Positions 11,527 to 23,189 of a DNA stretch of 64,000 nucleotides are shown here, in pieces. The stretch's first letter is position 1. The number at the start of each line of letters is the position of its first letter. Origin of the DNA: Bemisia tabaci (lineage: Eukaryota; Arthropoda; Insecta; Hemiptera; Aleyrodidae); NCBI RefSeq assembly GCF_918797505.1, contig NC_092801.1:12958001-13022000 (forward strand), read 5' to 3'. Below the pieces are notes generated by a model. That model saw nothing but the letters and a program-made list of their open reading frames with translations. It did not search any database and was not told the DNA's origin. The position numbers and the translations under genes were made by a program.

Positions 11527-12234
11527 TAAGCAATGATGACATTTTCTTCTTTAGAATTTTACAAAATTTTCAAACTCCTGGTACTAAGATGTATTTACTC
11601 AGTAACTATTCACAAGATAACGAAAAATGACTGGCCAGAATTACGAGAACACTGAGCTCATACTTGAGGAAGGACGCTGCATTCCCTAAGTAAACTCTTC
11701 CCCGTAGCTTATTTTCATCGCTTGAGATGTTTGGGATAATTTATGGCTCATACCAATACGAGTTTTCTGCTAACGACATAGATGCTCGACTAACACGGAA
11801 GGGATCTGAGGGGGATGGGAGGGTGAAGCTCTTTCAAATGGTTGATTTTTTTATGGCTGGAAAAATATAGGGTTGTTTACTTTGGAGGAAGGAGAGCTCT
11901 TCGTGTTCTCGGGAGGAGTAAAGTCGAGTTAATCTCATCGATTATTCTCTTTCCCTGCACTGATGCTCATCCCGTATTTTCATACATTTTCCTACTTTTC
12001 TCTTGCCCAGTCCGGAGGGAAATCACCTCAAACCAGCGGAGCGACTTGAGACGAACCGGAAAATCAGAATAAATGAGATTGGAGAGAAATTATTAGATTG
12101 AGAAAAGCAGTTTCTTAGTTCTTATCGTTGTGTCGATCGCACTAGGACAATACAAAACTGACTCGAATAATCGAATTTTTTTGATCAAAATGTGACTGAT
12201 TATTATCTCTACAAAATTTTGCTGATTTCAAAGC
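11527..12234. other. Unassigned DNA
   Basis: No supported gene or repeat. The small plus frame at 11842-12072 has no recognisable features. Confidence 0.3.
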
Positions 12235-12545
12235 GTATTAAAGGGAAAAATCAGGGAAACGTTTAATATACATTGAAAATCAGAAGAAAATTTCAGAAAA
12301 ATCAGAAGTAGATTGCTGAAAAATCAAAGAAATGTTCAATATAGAATGAAAGTCATAGTAAAATTTCAGAAAAATCAGGGTAAAATTTCAGAAAAATAAA
12401 AAAAAATTCCAGAGACATCAGAGAAATCTTCAAAATAAATTGAAAATTTTATTGGAATTTTCCTCTAAGTTTTCTGAAAATTTCTTTGGATTTTTAATAT
12501 ATTAAGATATTTCCCTGATTTTCTCCCTTAATATACGTAGAAATC
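12235..12545. repeat. Degenerate foldback of AAAATCAG units
   Basis: Repeated AAATCAGAAGAAAATTTCAG-like motifs in 12240-12440 face TTTTCTGAAAATTTC and CCCTGATTTTCTCCC motifs in 12440-12545, so the segment is an imperfect inverted repeat built of short internal repeats. Confidence 0.6.
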
Positions 12546-12815
12546 CGCAAAATTTTGGGCAGATTTTAGTGAAACATACAATGATGAAAAAAATCAGATT
12601 GTGTAAGTCAATTTTGCTGGAGTTTCGCTGCCCTCCCATTATGAGAACGTAACTACACTTGGTATTGAACCCTGTCGTCCATATGACTCAATGAATTCCC
12701 GGGCTCATCTTGAAGTGTAGTTACGCTTTTTTGCCTCCAAGCGACGGTTTCATCCGACTTTACTCCGGATTTTCTGTCTCCTCACCGCGAAACTTGGACA
12801 CTGAGTCATGCTGGC

Positions 12816-13752
12816 TAGAGTACCTTTATAGACAGAGTATGACTATTTCTGTGCCGGTTTTTCATAGATCGCGAGAAAATAGGCTAACACGACGTTCTTA
12901 CAGCCGTACATAAACATACAAGATGACTGTTATCAGCAAGCAAGTTTGAGGTTATGCACATCTTACATCCTCCTGTGATTAAGGTGAAAGGCGATTTAAC
13001 AGTGTTATCATGTGTTTTTCATATGGTCTTCGTAGGTATGCTAGTTTAAATTGTTACCGCAGTATCATTGAAATTTTTGTCAAATTTTAGCTTCTTATCA
13101 ATAGAGTACCTTTATAGACAGAGTATGGCCATTCGTATCTTTTTACTGCAGGAAAACCGTGCCGCTTTTTGATTGGTCAACGAGTTTTTAGGCTTCATGA
13201 TGCTCTTACGGCCGTAAATAAACAAACACGATGGCGGCTCACCGTAACATCGATAAGAAGCTAAAATTTGACAAAAATTTAAATTACACGGCAGTAACAA
13301 TTTAAATTAGCATATCTACGAATAAAACATAAAAAAACACATCAAAACACTTTTAACTCGCCTTTCGCCTTTATCACAGGAGGATGTAAGATGTGCATAA
13401 CCTCAAACTTGCTTGCTGATAACAGTCATCTTGTCTGAGTATTTACAAGAACATCGTGTCAGCCTATTTTTACGCGACCAATGAAAAACCGGTACAGAAA
13501 TGGCAATATTCTGTCTTTAAAGGTACTCTATTCATCAATGTTACGGTGAGTCGCCATCTTATTTGTTTATTTACGACCTTAAAAGCATCATGAAGCCTGA
13601 GAACTCGTTGACCAATCAAAAAGCGGCACAGCTTTCAAAAAATTTTCCGTATTTTCCACGCGTCTCTTGTTCCGTTTAGCTAAACTACCCAATTACACTT
13701 TCGATCTTTAAAAACATACGAATGGCCATACTCTGTATATAAAGGTACTCTA
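12816..13752. repeat. TAGAGTACC hAT-like MITE carrying an inverted copy of itself
   Basis: The outer element begins TAGAGTACCTTTATAGACAG at 12816 and ends with the matching complement at 13752. Its 500 bp is split at 13101/13539 by a 429-bp insertion. The left part (12816-13101) is inverted relative to the right part of the insert. The right part (13539-13752) is inverted relative to the left part of the insert. The inserted copy holds the uninterrupted version of the target sequence across its own middle (about 13235-13265). Confidence 0.85.
13102..13530. repeat. TAGAGTACC MITE inserted into its own family member
   Basis: Ends TAGAGTACC and GGTACTCTA. Flanking octamers are CTTATCAA (13094-13101) and TTCATCAA (13531-13538), which differ at two positions and are consistent with an old 8-bp target duplication. 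The element lies in the opposite orientation to its host copy. Confidence 0.8.
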
Positions 13753-14384
13753 GGTTTTGCGACGGAGTGGAGGTACGTCGTTTCTTTGTCAGGGAATTAT
13801 CGCTGAATCCGAGTCGTTGCACCACAGTGATCTCCGGCATTACAACCCCATTTGTCAAGCGAGACAGGTCGGAGCGCTGTCTTCTAATGGGCCAATAATT
13901 AGCTTCGGGATCATTAACATCCATTATCGACTTCGGAGGTCAAAAGTTGCCACTTTCGCGGGGAAACAACGGGCGAAGTTGTGAGGCAACCGGGCGTCGA
14001 AAAGGGGGGTGGGAGGGGGGTTCGTGGCGACTCACGAGGTGATTCCGCAAGTCGGATTATACGCTGCCAGAATTATCGAAAAATGTAATTTTCAGCCCGG
14101 TTATCAAGGCGAAGTTCAGTCGAAATACGAGCGAGAGGTTTGACAATCGCTAGAGGGAGGTGGGGTTGAAGGTAATGGAAGTCTGAGATCGGTTGTTCAT
14201 TTTTCTTATTTAGTCACTTTCCAATGCCTGTGGGAAGCGATCGAGTTGAAAGTCACGACTAATTTGAAACAGCTTCCGAATGAATTCTACCGTAACGTCT
14301 CTTCGTGTGCGTTCTTACATTTCCTAGGGGTAGTTTTAATTGGAACTTAATCGGGTAGTTTTGCTAAACGGAATAAGAGACACG
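13753..14384. other. Non-repetitive GC-mixed block
   Basis: No repeat partner in the window. A short G-rich stretch is near 14005-14020. Small overlapping frames at 13685-13984 lack recognisable features. It may be conserved host DNA, but this cannot be tested from the sequence alone. Confidence 0.3.
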
Positions 14385-14616
14385 CACTGGAAAAAAAAAA
14401 ACACATTGGATCTAGAGTCCAGACTCTTGAAAACATTGACAAGAAAATGGACTCTTGATTCAATCAGATTTAAGCTTAAATCGAAAGGATATCCGCTCAA
14501 ATTAAGAGGCTTGGTTCTTGATTTAAGCTAAAATCTGATTGAATCAAGAATCCATTTTCTTGTCAATGCTTTCAAGAGTCTGAACTCTAGATCCAGTGTG
14601 TTTTTTTTTTCCAGTA
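14385..14616 (+). repeat. CACTGG MITE, copy 3
   Basis: Same palindrome as 11297-11526; the right end reads CCAGTA instead of CCAGTG. Confidence 0.88.
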
Positions 14617-16500
14617 CCTGGAAAATATGGTGTGTGCTCTAGAAAGCTGCATAAGAAACGCTGTAAATTGGACGTGATTCCTTTTGTGGAAATGGAAAAC
14701 TCGGATAAATCAAACGGAACTAGCACAGCGGCACTCATGAGCCGGGCCGAATTCAATTGGGTAATTAGATTTTTTCAAGAGAAAGTTTGTGGGTTTTCCT
14801 TTGAACATTTTCAGGAATTTGCCTCAAACTATGCGGAAAATTTACTGTAATTTGCAAAAAAATGCGCACAACCGTTTTCATATGAGAAATTTGAATGTAC
14901 AGTTAAATCCAGCAGTAGCTGATGTAGATTGGTTCCGGGATTTCGTGAATCCCATTGGGCGCCCATAGGAACCTGATGGGTCCCCATCGGAATCTAATGG
15001 GTACCAATAGTATAGGACCGTTTTACCAGGGGCAGATACCCTGATTTCTCCCTAATTTTCCGAGAAATTTGTCATTCCCTGTTGAATCTCGGTCTAAACC
15101 GATCCAAACACCAAGCTCAAGAGACTCGACTGTCGAGCGTGCATACGTATCGTGTGAGGAATTTCTATCCACCGAACTCGAGCTTCGTGGTCCCATGCCG
15201 GCCGGCATTCCCGCAGCCCCCCCCGGTTACCGCTCGTGGGCGACCGATAATAATTCGATACGAAAAAAAGACATGTCGTGACCGACCCCGTCCCCAGGTG
15301 CATCGCCCCCCCCTAAAACCCCCCACCCCCCACCCCCCTCACCCCCCCATCTGCGGTGCACCGCGAGCACGCCACACGTTTGCCGGATTTACGGAAAATA
15401 CCCATCTCTCACCCTCCTAGGTCTGCCGTGCTAAGCATATTCCCTAAACAATTTTTACGACCCGTCGTTTGTGAAGCACGTATTTGGGTTGATTTAATCG
15501 CATAAATTTACTGTTTTTACAAAATTTAAATATTTGTGCTGGAAGACACTCATTTATGAACATTCTTATCCATCTTAGTTTGATATTGGTGATATTGGTT
15601 TGATATTGGATTTCAACTGCATTTTTTTTCTTTTTTTTTTTTTTAATTTATTTTTTTTCATGTTTTCTTTCATGTTAAACGGGTTGCTGGTCTTTTTGGA
15701 CCTGAGAGCTCCATATTTTGACGAGTCCATACGTCCCCAATATAAAAGCTTAAGTTTTCCTATTGGACCAACGAATTTTTTGCGGTTGTAAATTTAACAT
15801 CCACGTGCTCCTGAATTTCTCGCTGCGTAAATGTTAGGCTAGGTTGTTATTCTACGATACCGCGGCAACCTCCACGGCGATCCTCCACCGAACTCACGAA
15901 AAGTCTTTCTCGCGCCAAGTCATGACGACGAACCCCCTCCCCCCTTCACCACTTCCCCTCCCCTCAACTCGATCCCATCTCGATCAGTCAATACTTTGAC
16001 TGCTGGCCCGCTCGCTCCTACCCGTTTTCTGGAGTTTATTTATGTTTCCGGTAGCCCTCATGCCAAGCCTCGACGTGTTTCCATGAATAATGACAATCCA
16101 CGGGAGGTGGGGAGAAGGGGGGGAGAAATTATCAGGATGAGCGTGAAAGTGGGTCCTTTGAATGAAAATCGAATCAATGGGAAATGAAGGAGCGCTTCAA
16201 GAGTCGTAAAAAAAAGTATACGGGAGCCGGCAGAACGGCCTTGGGAGCGTTCATAACTATTCATGGATCGTTTTGTTGGTCACTCATCCGGAACTCCTAA
16301 AATTTTCGAGATGGGTCTCGATACGACCCGACGCGACGGAGGGGACGAGACATCATTAAAAAGACGACTTTTTGACAGTTTTACCGTTGTCGTCAAACGC
16401 ATTTCATGCGAGGAAAGCTCCGATATTACTCATACTAGCGAAATAATTTTCGTATACTGCCGTGTTAATGGAATACGACGTATAGACCTTCGAACGTTGC
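14617..16500. other. Mostly single-copy DNA with GC islands
   Basis: 14795-14940 resembles the right half of the GGACCGC family. 15070-15420 and 15840-16260 are GC-mixed with C-rich runs (15305-15345). A T-rich run is at 15620-15665. No credible gene was found. Confidence 0.35.
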
Positions 16501-17470
16501 CAAATTCCTAAAATATTCACAAACTTCCTCAGAAATGAGTGTTGCATAATTGAAAATTCGGCAACATACGGATGTTCATGAAGCGTTTTTCCTAAGTGCG
16601 GCGGGATGTGTGATTGAAAGTTGCACCTTGACAGTGGCCAAAATGATTTGGTTCCTAAACATTAACTGACGTCCGATTCAATCGTATCTTGATAAAGACC
16701 CCTAACAATGGAAAACTATAAATGTTGTTCTTGGGGACGCTCAGACTTTTGAATGCTGAATTTTATAAATATTTCGATTATCTAAGGCTTAACTCATAAA
16801 TTAAGACCAATGTTACTCGCATTTGACCCATATAATTACAAAATATTCTCATATTATGAATCCCTTTTATTTCATTCTCTCCTCGTTTAGAACTTAAATG
16901 GTGGAACTTCAATACTTTTTTTGAAGTACAGCTGACGTGTGAATAGTCCTATGTCAAAGTCTCAGTTTCTTCTAAAAGATTCGCTTTTCCCCTTCAATTG
17001 CATTCCAAATTTTAAATATCTTCGAAATAATATATATGTACAGAGAAATTTTCATTTTTCTTTGGATCCTTCAGCTTTAACTTTTGCCAATTTCTCTCAC
17101 TTCTGAAGATGTGGCTCAATAAACATTACTGAGAACTTTCTCTGATTTTCGTCAAAAAATGGCATTAAGACCTCATATGTGTCGAAGACAATTAGCAATC
17201 GCCGTTAAAATTGCAGACTATTTATGTTGAATATAAAAATCTAAAAATTCGGAGGTAAAGGAACAAAATAGAACGTACTAGTTGTTATATGCTTGAAATT
17301 CAAACCTTTTTTTCATCTTGAGTGCATGGTGCCAGTTAGCACACTCAACAGCCGTGCTGAGGCCTGTAGTACGTCAACCACTCAAACTCAAGAGCGCGTG
17401 TACTCGTGTAGTGAAATCAGTTGGGTTTTGTTCGAATAGGCAACTAAACTAACTCTCCGGCAAAGCGGAG
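16501..17470. other. AT-rich single-copy DNA
   Basis: No open frame of note and no end-matched element was seen. From about 17410 it enters a repeat unit (GAATAGGCAACTAAACTAAC...) that is duplicated at 19019. Confidence 0.35.
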
Positions 17471-18798
17471 TAGTCCAGGCAAATAAGCCATGAAAGGGGC
17501 TATAGCCTGCAAAAATCCCGGGTAGCAATGTTTTCATCGATTCCTATGTAATTTTTGATGCTGAATCCGAATTTCAACTTTGCGCCATTAAATTCGGACC
17601 GGAAAGTTGCCAAATTTGGCAAAAATGGCCTAAAATCGGCCTTTTTTCCAGATTATGGCCTGTAACTTGCCAAAAATTGACCTGACGATAAAATTAGTTA
17701 TTTTCAGAAATAAAGGTCGTTAAATTTCCTATAAAACTGTTCCTATACACTTTTTTGCTCAGGGCAAAATCAAGCGCGCTGGCGGGCTCCGAACTTCGTA
17801 AAATGTGCGAAAATTGCGCATACTGTAATGTGTTGGGTTATCCTTATTATTTACATCAATTCATTTCAGTAAGTGTAAATTTTATCATCTGCACTTAATT
17901 TGTCCAGAAATTACTCGTCGGACGATTAAAACAGGAGACATCGGGCAAAAACCGCGAAAAACACAATTTTCGCTCATTTTTTAAAGTTCGGAGCCCGCCA
18001 GCGCGCTTGATTTTGCCCTGAGCAAAAACGTGTTTAGAAACTGTTTTATAGGAAATTTAACGAGCTTTATTTCTGAAAATAACTAATTTTATCGTCAGAT
18101 CAATTTTTGGCAAGTTACAGGCCATAATCCGGAAAAAAGCCCGATTTTAGGCCATTTTTGCCAAATTTGGCAACTTTCCGGTCCGAATTTAATGGCGCAA
18201 AGTTGAAATTCGGATTCAGCGCCAAAAATTACATGGGAATCGATGAAAACATTGCTACCCGGGATTTTTGCAAAAACCACAAAAAACGCGACTTTCGTTC
18301 ATTTTTCGAAGTTCGGTGCCCGGCAGCGCGCTTGGTTTTGCCTTGAGCAAAAAAGTGTGTAGAAACTTTTTTATGGGAAATTTAACGAACTTTTTTTTAA
18401 AACAACCAAATTGTCGTTAGATCAATTTTGGACGAGTCACAGGCCATAATCCGGAAAAAACCAAATATTCGCTCATTTTTCAAAGTTTGGAGCCCGCCAG
18501 CGCGCTTGATTTTGCCTTGAGCAAAAAAAAGTATAGAAACTGTTTTATAGGAAATTTAACGAACTTTATTTCTGAAAATAACTAATTTTATCGTCAGATC
18601 AATTTTTAGCAAGTTACAGGTCATAATCCGGAAAAAAGGCCGATTTTAGGCCATTTTTGCCAAATTTGGCAACTTTCCGGTCCGAATTTAATGGCGCAAA
18701 GTTGAAATTCGGATTCAGCGTCAAAAATTACATAGGGATCGATGAAAACATTGCTACCCGGGATTTTTGCAGGCTCTTTTCCTTGTTTGCCTGGACTA
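17471..18798. mobile_element. TAGTCCAGGCAAA element, 1.33 kb, non-coding
   Basis: Ends TAGTCCAGGCAAA and TTTGCCTGGACTA lie between two copies of GAG (17468-17470 and 18799-18801). The related unit at 19019-19260 has the same host sequence without an insert (GCGGAGAGTATCG), which gives an empty site and supports a 3-bp duplication. Inside, the sequence from GGGTAGCAATG through GCCAGCGCGCTTGATTTTGC occurs as an inverted pair (17505-17800 versus 17983-18265). A further partial direct copy spans 18266-18770. No transposase frame is present. A 3-bp duplication occurs in several superfamilies, so the class is open. Confidence 0.85.
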
Positions 18799-19260
18799 GA
18801 GAGTATCGCTGGATTTGAAGGCGCTCCAAGCTGAGGTTGCACTTTAGAAGCTCTTGACCAATGAAACCTTTACTATACCAATGCTACTTACTGCAATTTT
18901 ACGAGTCAACACGCATGTCCTTGCAGACTGCCGGCGACGTACTCACTACCTGCTAAAGTGCCTCGGTTATATGGAGTCAATCTTCAGTTGGAGAAGCGAC
19001 AAGGCGAGACTTCGGTTCGAATAGGCAACTAAACTAACTCCCCGCAATGCGGAGAGTATCGCCGGATTTGAAGGCGCTCCAAGCCGAGTTTATGCTCTTG
19101 AAGTTATTGACCAATGAAACCTTTACCATTCCGATGCTAGTTATTGCAATTTTCGAGTCAACACGTATGTCCTGGCAAATCGCCGGCAGTTGCTGACTAC
19201 CTGCTAAAGTGCCTCAATTATAGGGAGTCGATCTTCAGTTGGAAAAGCGACAAGACGGGA
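18799..19260 (+). repeat. Tandem pair of about 230-bp units
   Basis: Two head-to-tail units, each running from GAGTATCG through AAGGCGCTCC, CCAATGAAACCTTTAC, GAGTCAACACG and ACTACCTGCTAAAGTGCCTC to GAATAGGCAACTAAACTAAC-type sequence. The 17410-17470 and 18799-19018 parts form the occupied unit. The 19019-19260 unit is empty. Confidence 0.75.
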
Positions 19261-19701
19261 CATGGTTAAAACAATTCGAGAACGGTCAGTAGGTCACCGA
19301 AGTTGGATACCGCTCCACATCCTAGGCGATCGACGGGTTTTATTGTCGCAGCTTTTTTTTCTGGCCGCAGTTTTCTCACTCCAACCCCGCGCACCCCTTC
19401 TATCACTCTTTCATCCCTTATTTGGCACTTGCTTCTATCCCGGGAATTACGGCTACAAGCTGAGCTTTTTCTTCGACTAACTCTCTTTCCGAGTGCACTC
19501 AGGAAAAAAACCCTCATTCGAGTTTTCAGTGGAACTCCAATGTTTGTCAACACATAATTCGTCCACTGACTCGCCCTAGTAACACACCGAAGAACAAATT
19601 TACTTTAAGAACGTTTTATTTCGTCCTGAGCGAAACAGTTTTATGAGAAATAATTCATACATTTTTTAGAGAAATTTTGGAAAACAACATTGGACATCAG
19701 T
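19261..19701. other. Single-copy DNA, no gene seen
   Basis: Overlapping frames on both strands at 19262-19557 have no recognisable motif. Confidence 0.3.
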
Positions 19702-19858
19702 GGCGTGGCGTGAATTGCGATATATCGATTGATATGTAATTTAAACCTATGGTAAAGAATCGATTATTAAGGTGTTCGCTGCGAACACCCTGTTTATCGA
19801 TCCTTTTCCATAGGTTTAAATGGCAGATCATTCGATAGATCGCAAAGCACGCCACGCT
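19702..19858. repeat. GGCGTGGCGT/ATCGAT palindromic MITE
   Basis: GGCGTGGCGTG on the left pairs with CACGCCACGC on the right. The centre is the perfect palindrome GGTGTTCGCTGCGAACACC, flanked by ATCGAT-containing arms and ACCTATGG/CCATAGGT. The sister copy is at about 63070-63221. Confidence 0.75.
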
Positions 19859-19954
19859 ACAGTTGGACATTCACCAAATTCACCAAAATTTCCAAAGCGC
19901 TGGGATACACAAGAAGAAATGAGGTAACGTGAAATACAGCCGGTGAAGATTTGG

Positions 19955-20080
19955 CAAGTTGGCAACACTGTTTTTCCTCCATTTAAACCCATTAATAATA
20001 TCGATTTAAGGTGATGCGAGCTGTCTCGCCAAGAATCGATTGTTTTACGTACATTTAAAGGAAGGAAAAACTGTGTTGCC
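19955..20080. repeat. ATCGAT-type short MITE (GGCAACACTG ends)
   Basis: Facing arms contain GGCAACACTGTTTTTCCTCC, AATATCGATTTAAGG and AAGAATCGATTG, related to the GGCAACACC family at 39618 and 62797. Confidence 0.5.
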
Positions 20081-20164
20081 AACTTTCAAGAATCGCTACT
20101 GACTGATCCCAGGTAAATCCGTCCAAATGAACTACAATTGACAATTGAACCGATTATTTTCCAA

Positions 20165-20640
20165 ACCACGTAAGCGCCAATCTCTATTTTGTCGCCAATC
20201 TCTATTTTTCGTCACACTTTTTGATTAAACTATCTGGGGATTTTTCTCTAGAAAACTCTGCGAATTTTTCTAAAATCGCCCGTAAGCGCCAATCTCTATT
20301 TTGTCGCCAATCTCTATTTTGTCGCCAATCTCTATTTTTCGTCACACTTTTTGATTAAACTATCTGGGGATTTTTCTCTAGAAAACTCTGAGAATTTTTC
20401 TAAAATCGCCCGTAAGTGCCAATCTCTATTTTGTCGCCAATCTCTATTTTTCGTCACACTTTTTGATTAAACTATCTGGGGATTTTTCTCTAGAAAACTC
20501 TGAGAATTTTTCTAAAATCGCCCGTAAGCGCCAATCTCTATTTTGTCGCCAATCTCTATTTTTCGTCAAATTTTTTGATTAAACTATCTGGGAATTTTTC
20601 TCCAGAAAACTCTGAGATTTTTTCTAAAATCGCCCAGAAA
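20165..20640 (+). repeat. Tandem array, four units of about 113-135 bp
   Basis: Each unit starts CGTAAGCGCCAATCTCTATT and ends CTAAAATCGCC. A sub-repeat (GTCGCCAATCTCTATTTT) is present twice in most units and three times in the second. The fourth unit is the most diverged. Confidence 0.92.
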
Positions 20641-20732
20641 TTTCGTCTTTCTCGAAAAGTCAGAGAACTATCACAGTATTTTTGCTCGCCACCCTCGCAT
20701 TCTATAGATCATCGTTGGGGCGAGCCACTACT

Positions 20733-20985
20733 CTGCCGTGCTAAGGAACAACACCGCAGGAGCCCTTAAACGTTGCAAGACTTACTTCAATAAACACCGA
20801 ATTTTCCTGAAAAATTGCTGACATTTTTCTTCAAATTTTTCAGATAATTCTGCTCGCAATTCGATCTAAAATACCTGCAAATTTCCAGGAGAGATATGAA
20901 TAACTTTCCTCAAAAACGCATGTTTTCCCTAGAGAAATTTGGCAACTCTCGAATGTTCATACGGCGTTTTTCCTCGGCACGGCAG
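20733..20985. repeat. CTGCCGTGCTAAGG MITE with TACT duplication
   Basis: 253 bp with inverted ends CTGCCGTGCTAAGGAA and its complement. Inner arms contain GTTGCAAG and GGCAACTCTCGAATGTTCAT. TACT flanks both sides. Part of a family with 4-bp duplications fitting YAYT. Confidence 0.85.
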
Positions 20986-20992
20986 TACTAAC

Positions 20993-21298
20993 TAGAGTCC
21001 CTTTATACTGAGAGTCAAGACAATGTGAATCCATTTCTGATTGGTTCCCGTATTTTAGGCCTTCACAGTGTCACAAACGGGAATCAAGATTACATTTTCA
21101 CCGATTGCAAAGATTATAATCTAGAATGGACCAGGGGTGAAAAATGGAATTACGGGTTCGGCAAGGAACAAACGGAGAAAGGCATTCGAGAATGGGCCGA
21201 TCAAAGATTACGAAAAACGTTCAATTTCTGTAATCTTTATTCCCGTTTGTGACATCCATGAGCCGAATTGTCTTGACTCTCAGTATTAAGGGACTCTA
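20993..21298 (+). repeat. TAGAGTCCC hAT-like MITE, copy 1
   Basis: 306 bp. The 31-bp inverted ends begin TAGAGTCCCTTTATACTGAG. Inner paired segments contain AATAAAGATTACA and ACGGGTTCGGCAAGG. The left flank GGCAGTACTAAC recurs, 12 bp long, directly after the element, split by copy 2. That is longer than the 8 bp seen at other copies. Confidence 0.9.
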
Positions 21299-21306
21299 GG
21301 CAGTAC

Positions 21307-21620
21307 TAGAGTCCCTTTACACTGAGAGTCAAGACAACACCCCCTCATGAAGTCACAAACGGAAATAAAGATTACAGAAATTGAACGTTTTTTGTAATCT
21401 TTGATCGGCCCATTCTCAAATTCCTTTCTCCGGCCTTCCTCTCATTCCGTTTGTTTCTTGCCGAACCCGTAATTCCTCGGTCCATTCCAGATTATAATCT
21501 TTGCAATTGGTGAAAATGTAATCTTTATTCCCGTGTTTGTGGCACTGTGAAGGCCTAAAATACGAGAACCAATCAGAAATGGATTCAAATTGTCTTGACT
21601 CTCAGTATAAAGGGACTCTA
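21307..21620 (-). repeat. TAGAGTCCC hAT-like MITE, copy 2, TSD GGCAGTAC
   Basis: Opposite orientation to copy 1 and separated from it by 8 bp. GGCAGTAC is exactly repeated at 21299-21306 and 21621-21628. Confidence 0.92.
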
Positions 21621-21628
21621 GGCAGTAC

Positions 21629-22018
21629 TAACTGGCCAAATTTTGGCACGAGTGCAGTGGGGCGGAGCGAGTGAGTCGAAGCTCCAGCTTGTAATCATCG
21701 CTAATTTTCTGCCGTCGGCCTCGCGGGGTTGCGAATGTGTTTTCCGCGGAGCCGGGCCCAGCGGGAGGGTGGAAAAATCGATGGGGCGACGACTGACGTG
21801 CAGCAGGGTTATTTACGGGCACTCGGCACCCCCCTCCCCCCCCCCCGACCCCCGAAATGTCTTGCAATCGGGTCGGCACCCCGCCGTCACCTCCGCCCGC
21901 CTCCCGTGCGAAAAACGTCTGACCCAGTCGGCGAATTTAAACGATCACTCCCTCAAAACGGATCCTTCTATCTCCTAGCGAGCGAGAGCATGTAACTATA
22001 CGTTTCGACCTTATTTTG
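21629..22018. other. GC-rich island
   Basis: A GC-rich single-copy block with a C run at about 21830-21846. Frames on both strands are driven by composition and none has a recognisable domain. Confidence 0.35.
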
Positions 22019-22286
22019 CAATTGAATCGGTCAATTACAAAAGGGGTCAAGCACCAGGTATAAAAGTACGAAAAAAAAAAAAAAAAAAAAAAAAAAAACA
22101 GAAACTGTATGAACCAACCCGTTTTAAATTGCATATTAATTAATAATGTGGTTAATTAATTCATCGCTTTAATATTTTAGAGCCCTGAGATTTATAAGGG
22201 GTCAACTAAAAAGGTTATTACCACTTTTCTCGAATTCTCATTTTTGGCGCTCGAGCCCTTTTGTAACTGACCGATTCAATTAGGAA
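22019..22286. repeat. AATTGAATCGGTCA MITE
   Basis: Inverted ends AATTGAATCGGTCA...TTACAAAAGGG and the complement at 22255-22286. It contains a long A run at 22073-22098. The right two thirds are repeated in reverse orientation at 22412-22600. Confidence 0.7.
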
Positions 22287-22411
22287 CTCCGATTTTTTGC
22301 TCACAGTTTGAAGCACTTTATGTGCATAAATGGTACATTCGTCGTTTCTAAATTGACTTAGAAATTGTGTAGTTCCCAATTGAACCAATTATTTTCCAAA
22401 TCCCATGAGCG

Positions 22412-22600
22412 CCAAATTGAATCGGTCAGTTACAAAAGGGATCAAGCGCCCAAAATGAGAATCCGAGAAAAATGGTAATAACCTTTTTAACTGACCCCTG
22501 ATAAATCTCAGAACTCTAGATTATTAAAGCGATGAATTAATTAATCACATTATTAATTAATCTGCAATTTAAAACGGGTTGGTTCATAGAGTCTTTTCTG
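22412..22600. repeat. Inverted second copy of the AATTGAATCGGTCA MITE
   Basis: Reverse complement of 22099-22286, including the TTAATTAATTAAT-like palindrome core and the AACGGGTTGGTTCAT segment. With the first copy it forms a large inverted repeat around 22287-22411, which holds a diverged ATTGGACT-type element. Confidence 0.75.
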
Positions 22601-23187
22601 TTTTTTTCGTAGAAGCAGTCGTTCCAGGAAAAGAGCGCACGTTCATAACGGCGGCGCAGAGATACAACTATTCGTGCTTGTTGGATGTCCGTGTTGCATT
22701 TGCAAAACTGAAGGAGCGATAGCGCATGGCGACTCGCAATGCTCTGGACTGTCAACGAAATGTCGATCAGATTCGGGAGAAAAGTTGAAAAACGAGACCC
22801 GAATACGCCTCTTCTCTTCTCTTCTATCATCGGCTGTGGTGACACTCGATTAACTCATTTCATGAACAGCCGCTGGAAAGTTTTTTGATGAACCTGCAAG
22901 GCCAGAAGTTGAATTATTCTTGCAAGTCCTCCAAGTGAGGAAGAGCTCACTGAGGATCATCATACGGCATGAAATTCAATGCGCGCGACTATCAGCAGAG
23001 TACATACGGCTGCTCAGAGAATGTTAAAAACCACGATTTCTTGCCGTGAATTTTGGCTATAATAATTTTTATTCCACAAAATCATACTTCGGATGTTTCT
23101 CCGAGATTTTTAACATTGTGGGGCAAATGGACCGATAGATAAGTTGAAAAAAGCATCCTAATACGTACTTCATGACAAGCATATATT
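22600..23187. other. Partial interspersed repeat and unassigned DNA
   Basis: 22640-22850 matches the LDGCPCC-bearing repeat family. The remainder has no recognised feature. Confidence 0.4.
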
Positions 23188-23189
23188 TT

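Noticed and set aside
11104..11529. 141-codon frame and its minus-strand counterpart
   Set aside because: Both lie on a palindromic CACTGG element; the same peptide arises wherever this repeat occurs.
20165..20640. CRISPR array
   Set aside because: Units are direct tandem copies without unique spacers, in a eukaryotic context with no cas genes.
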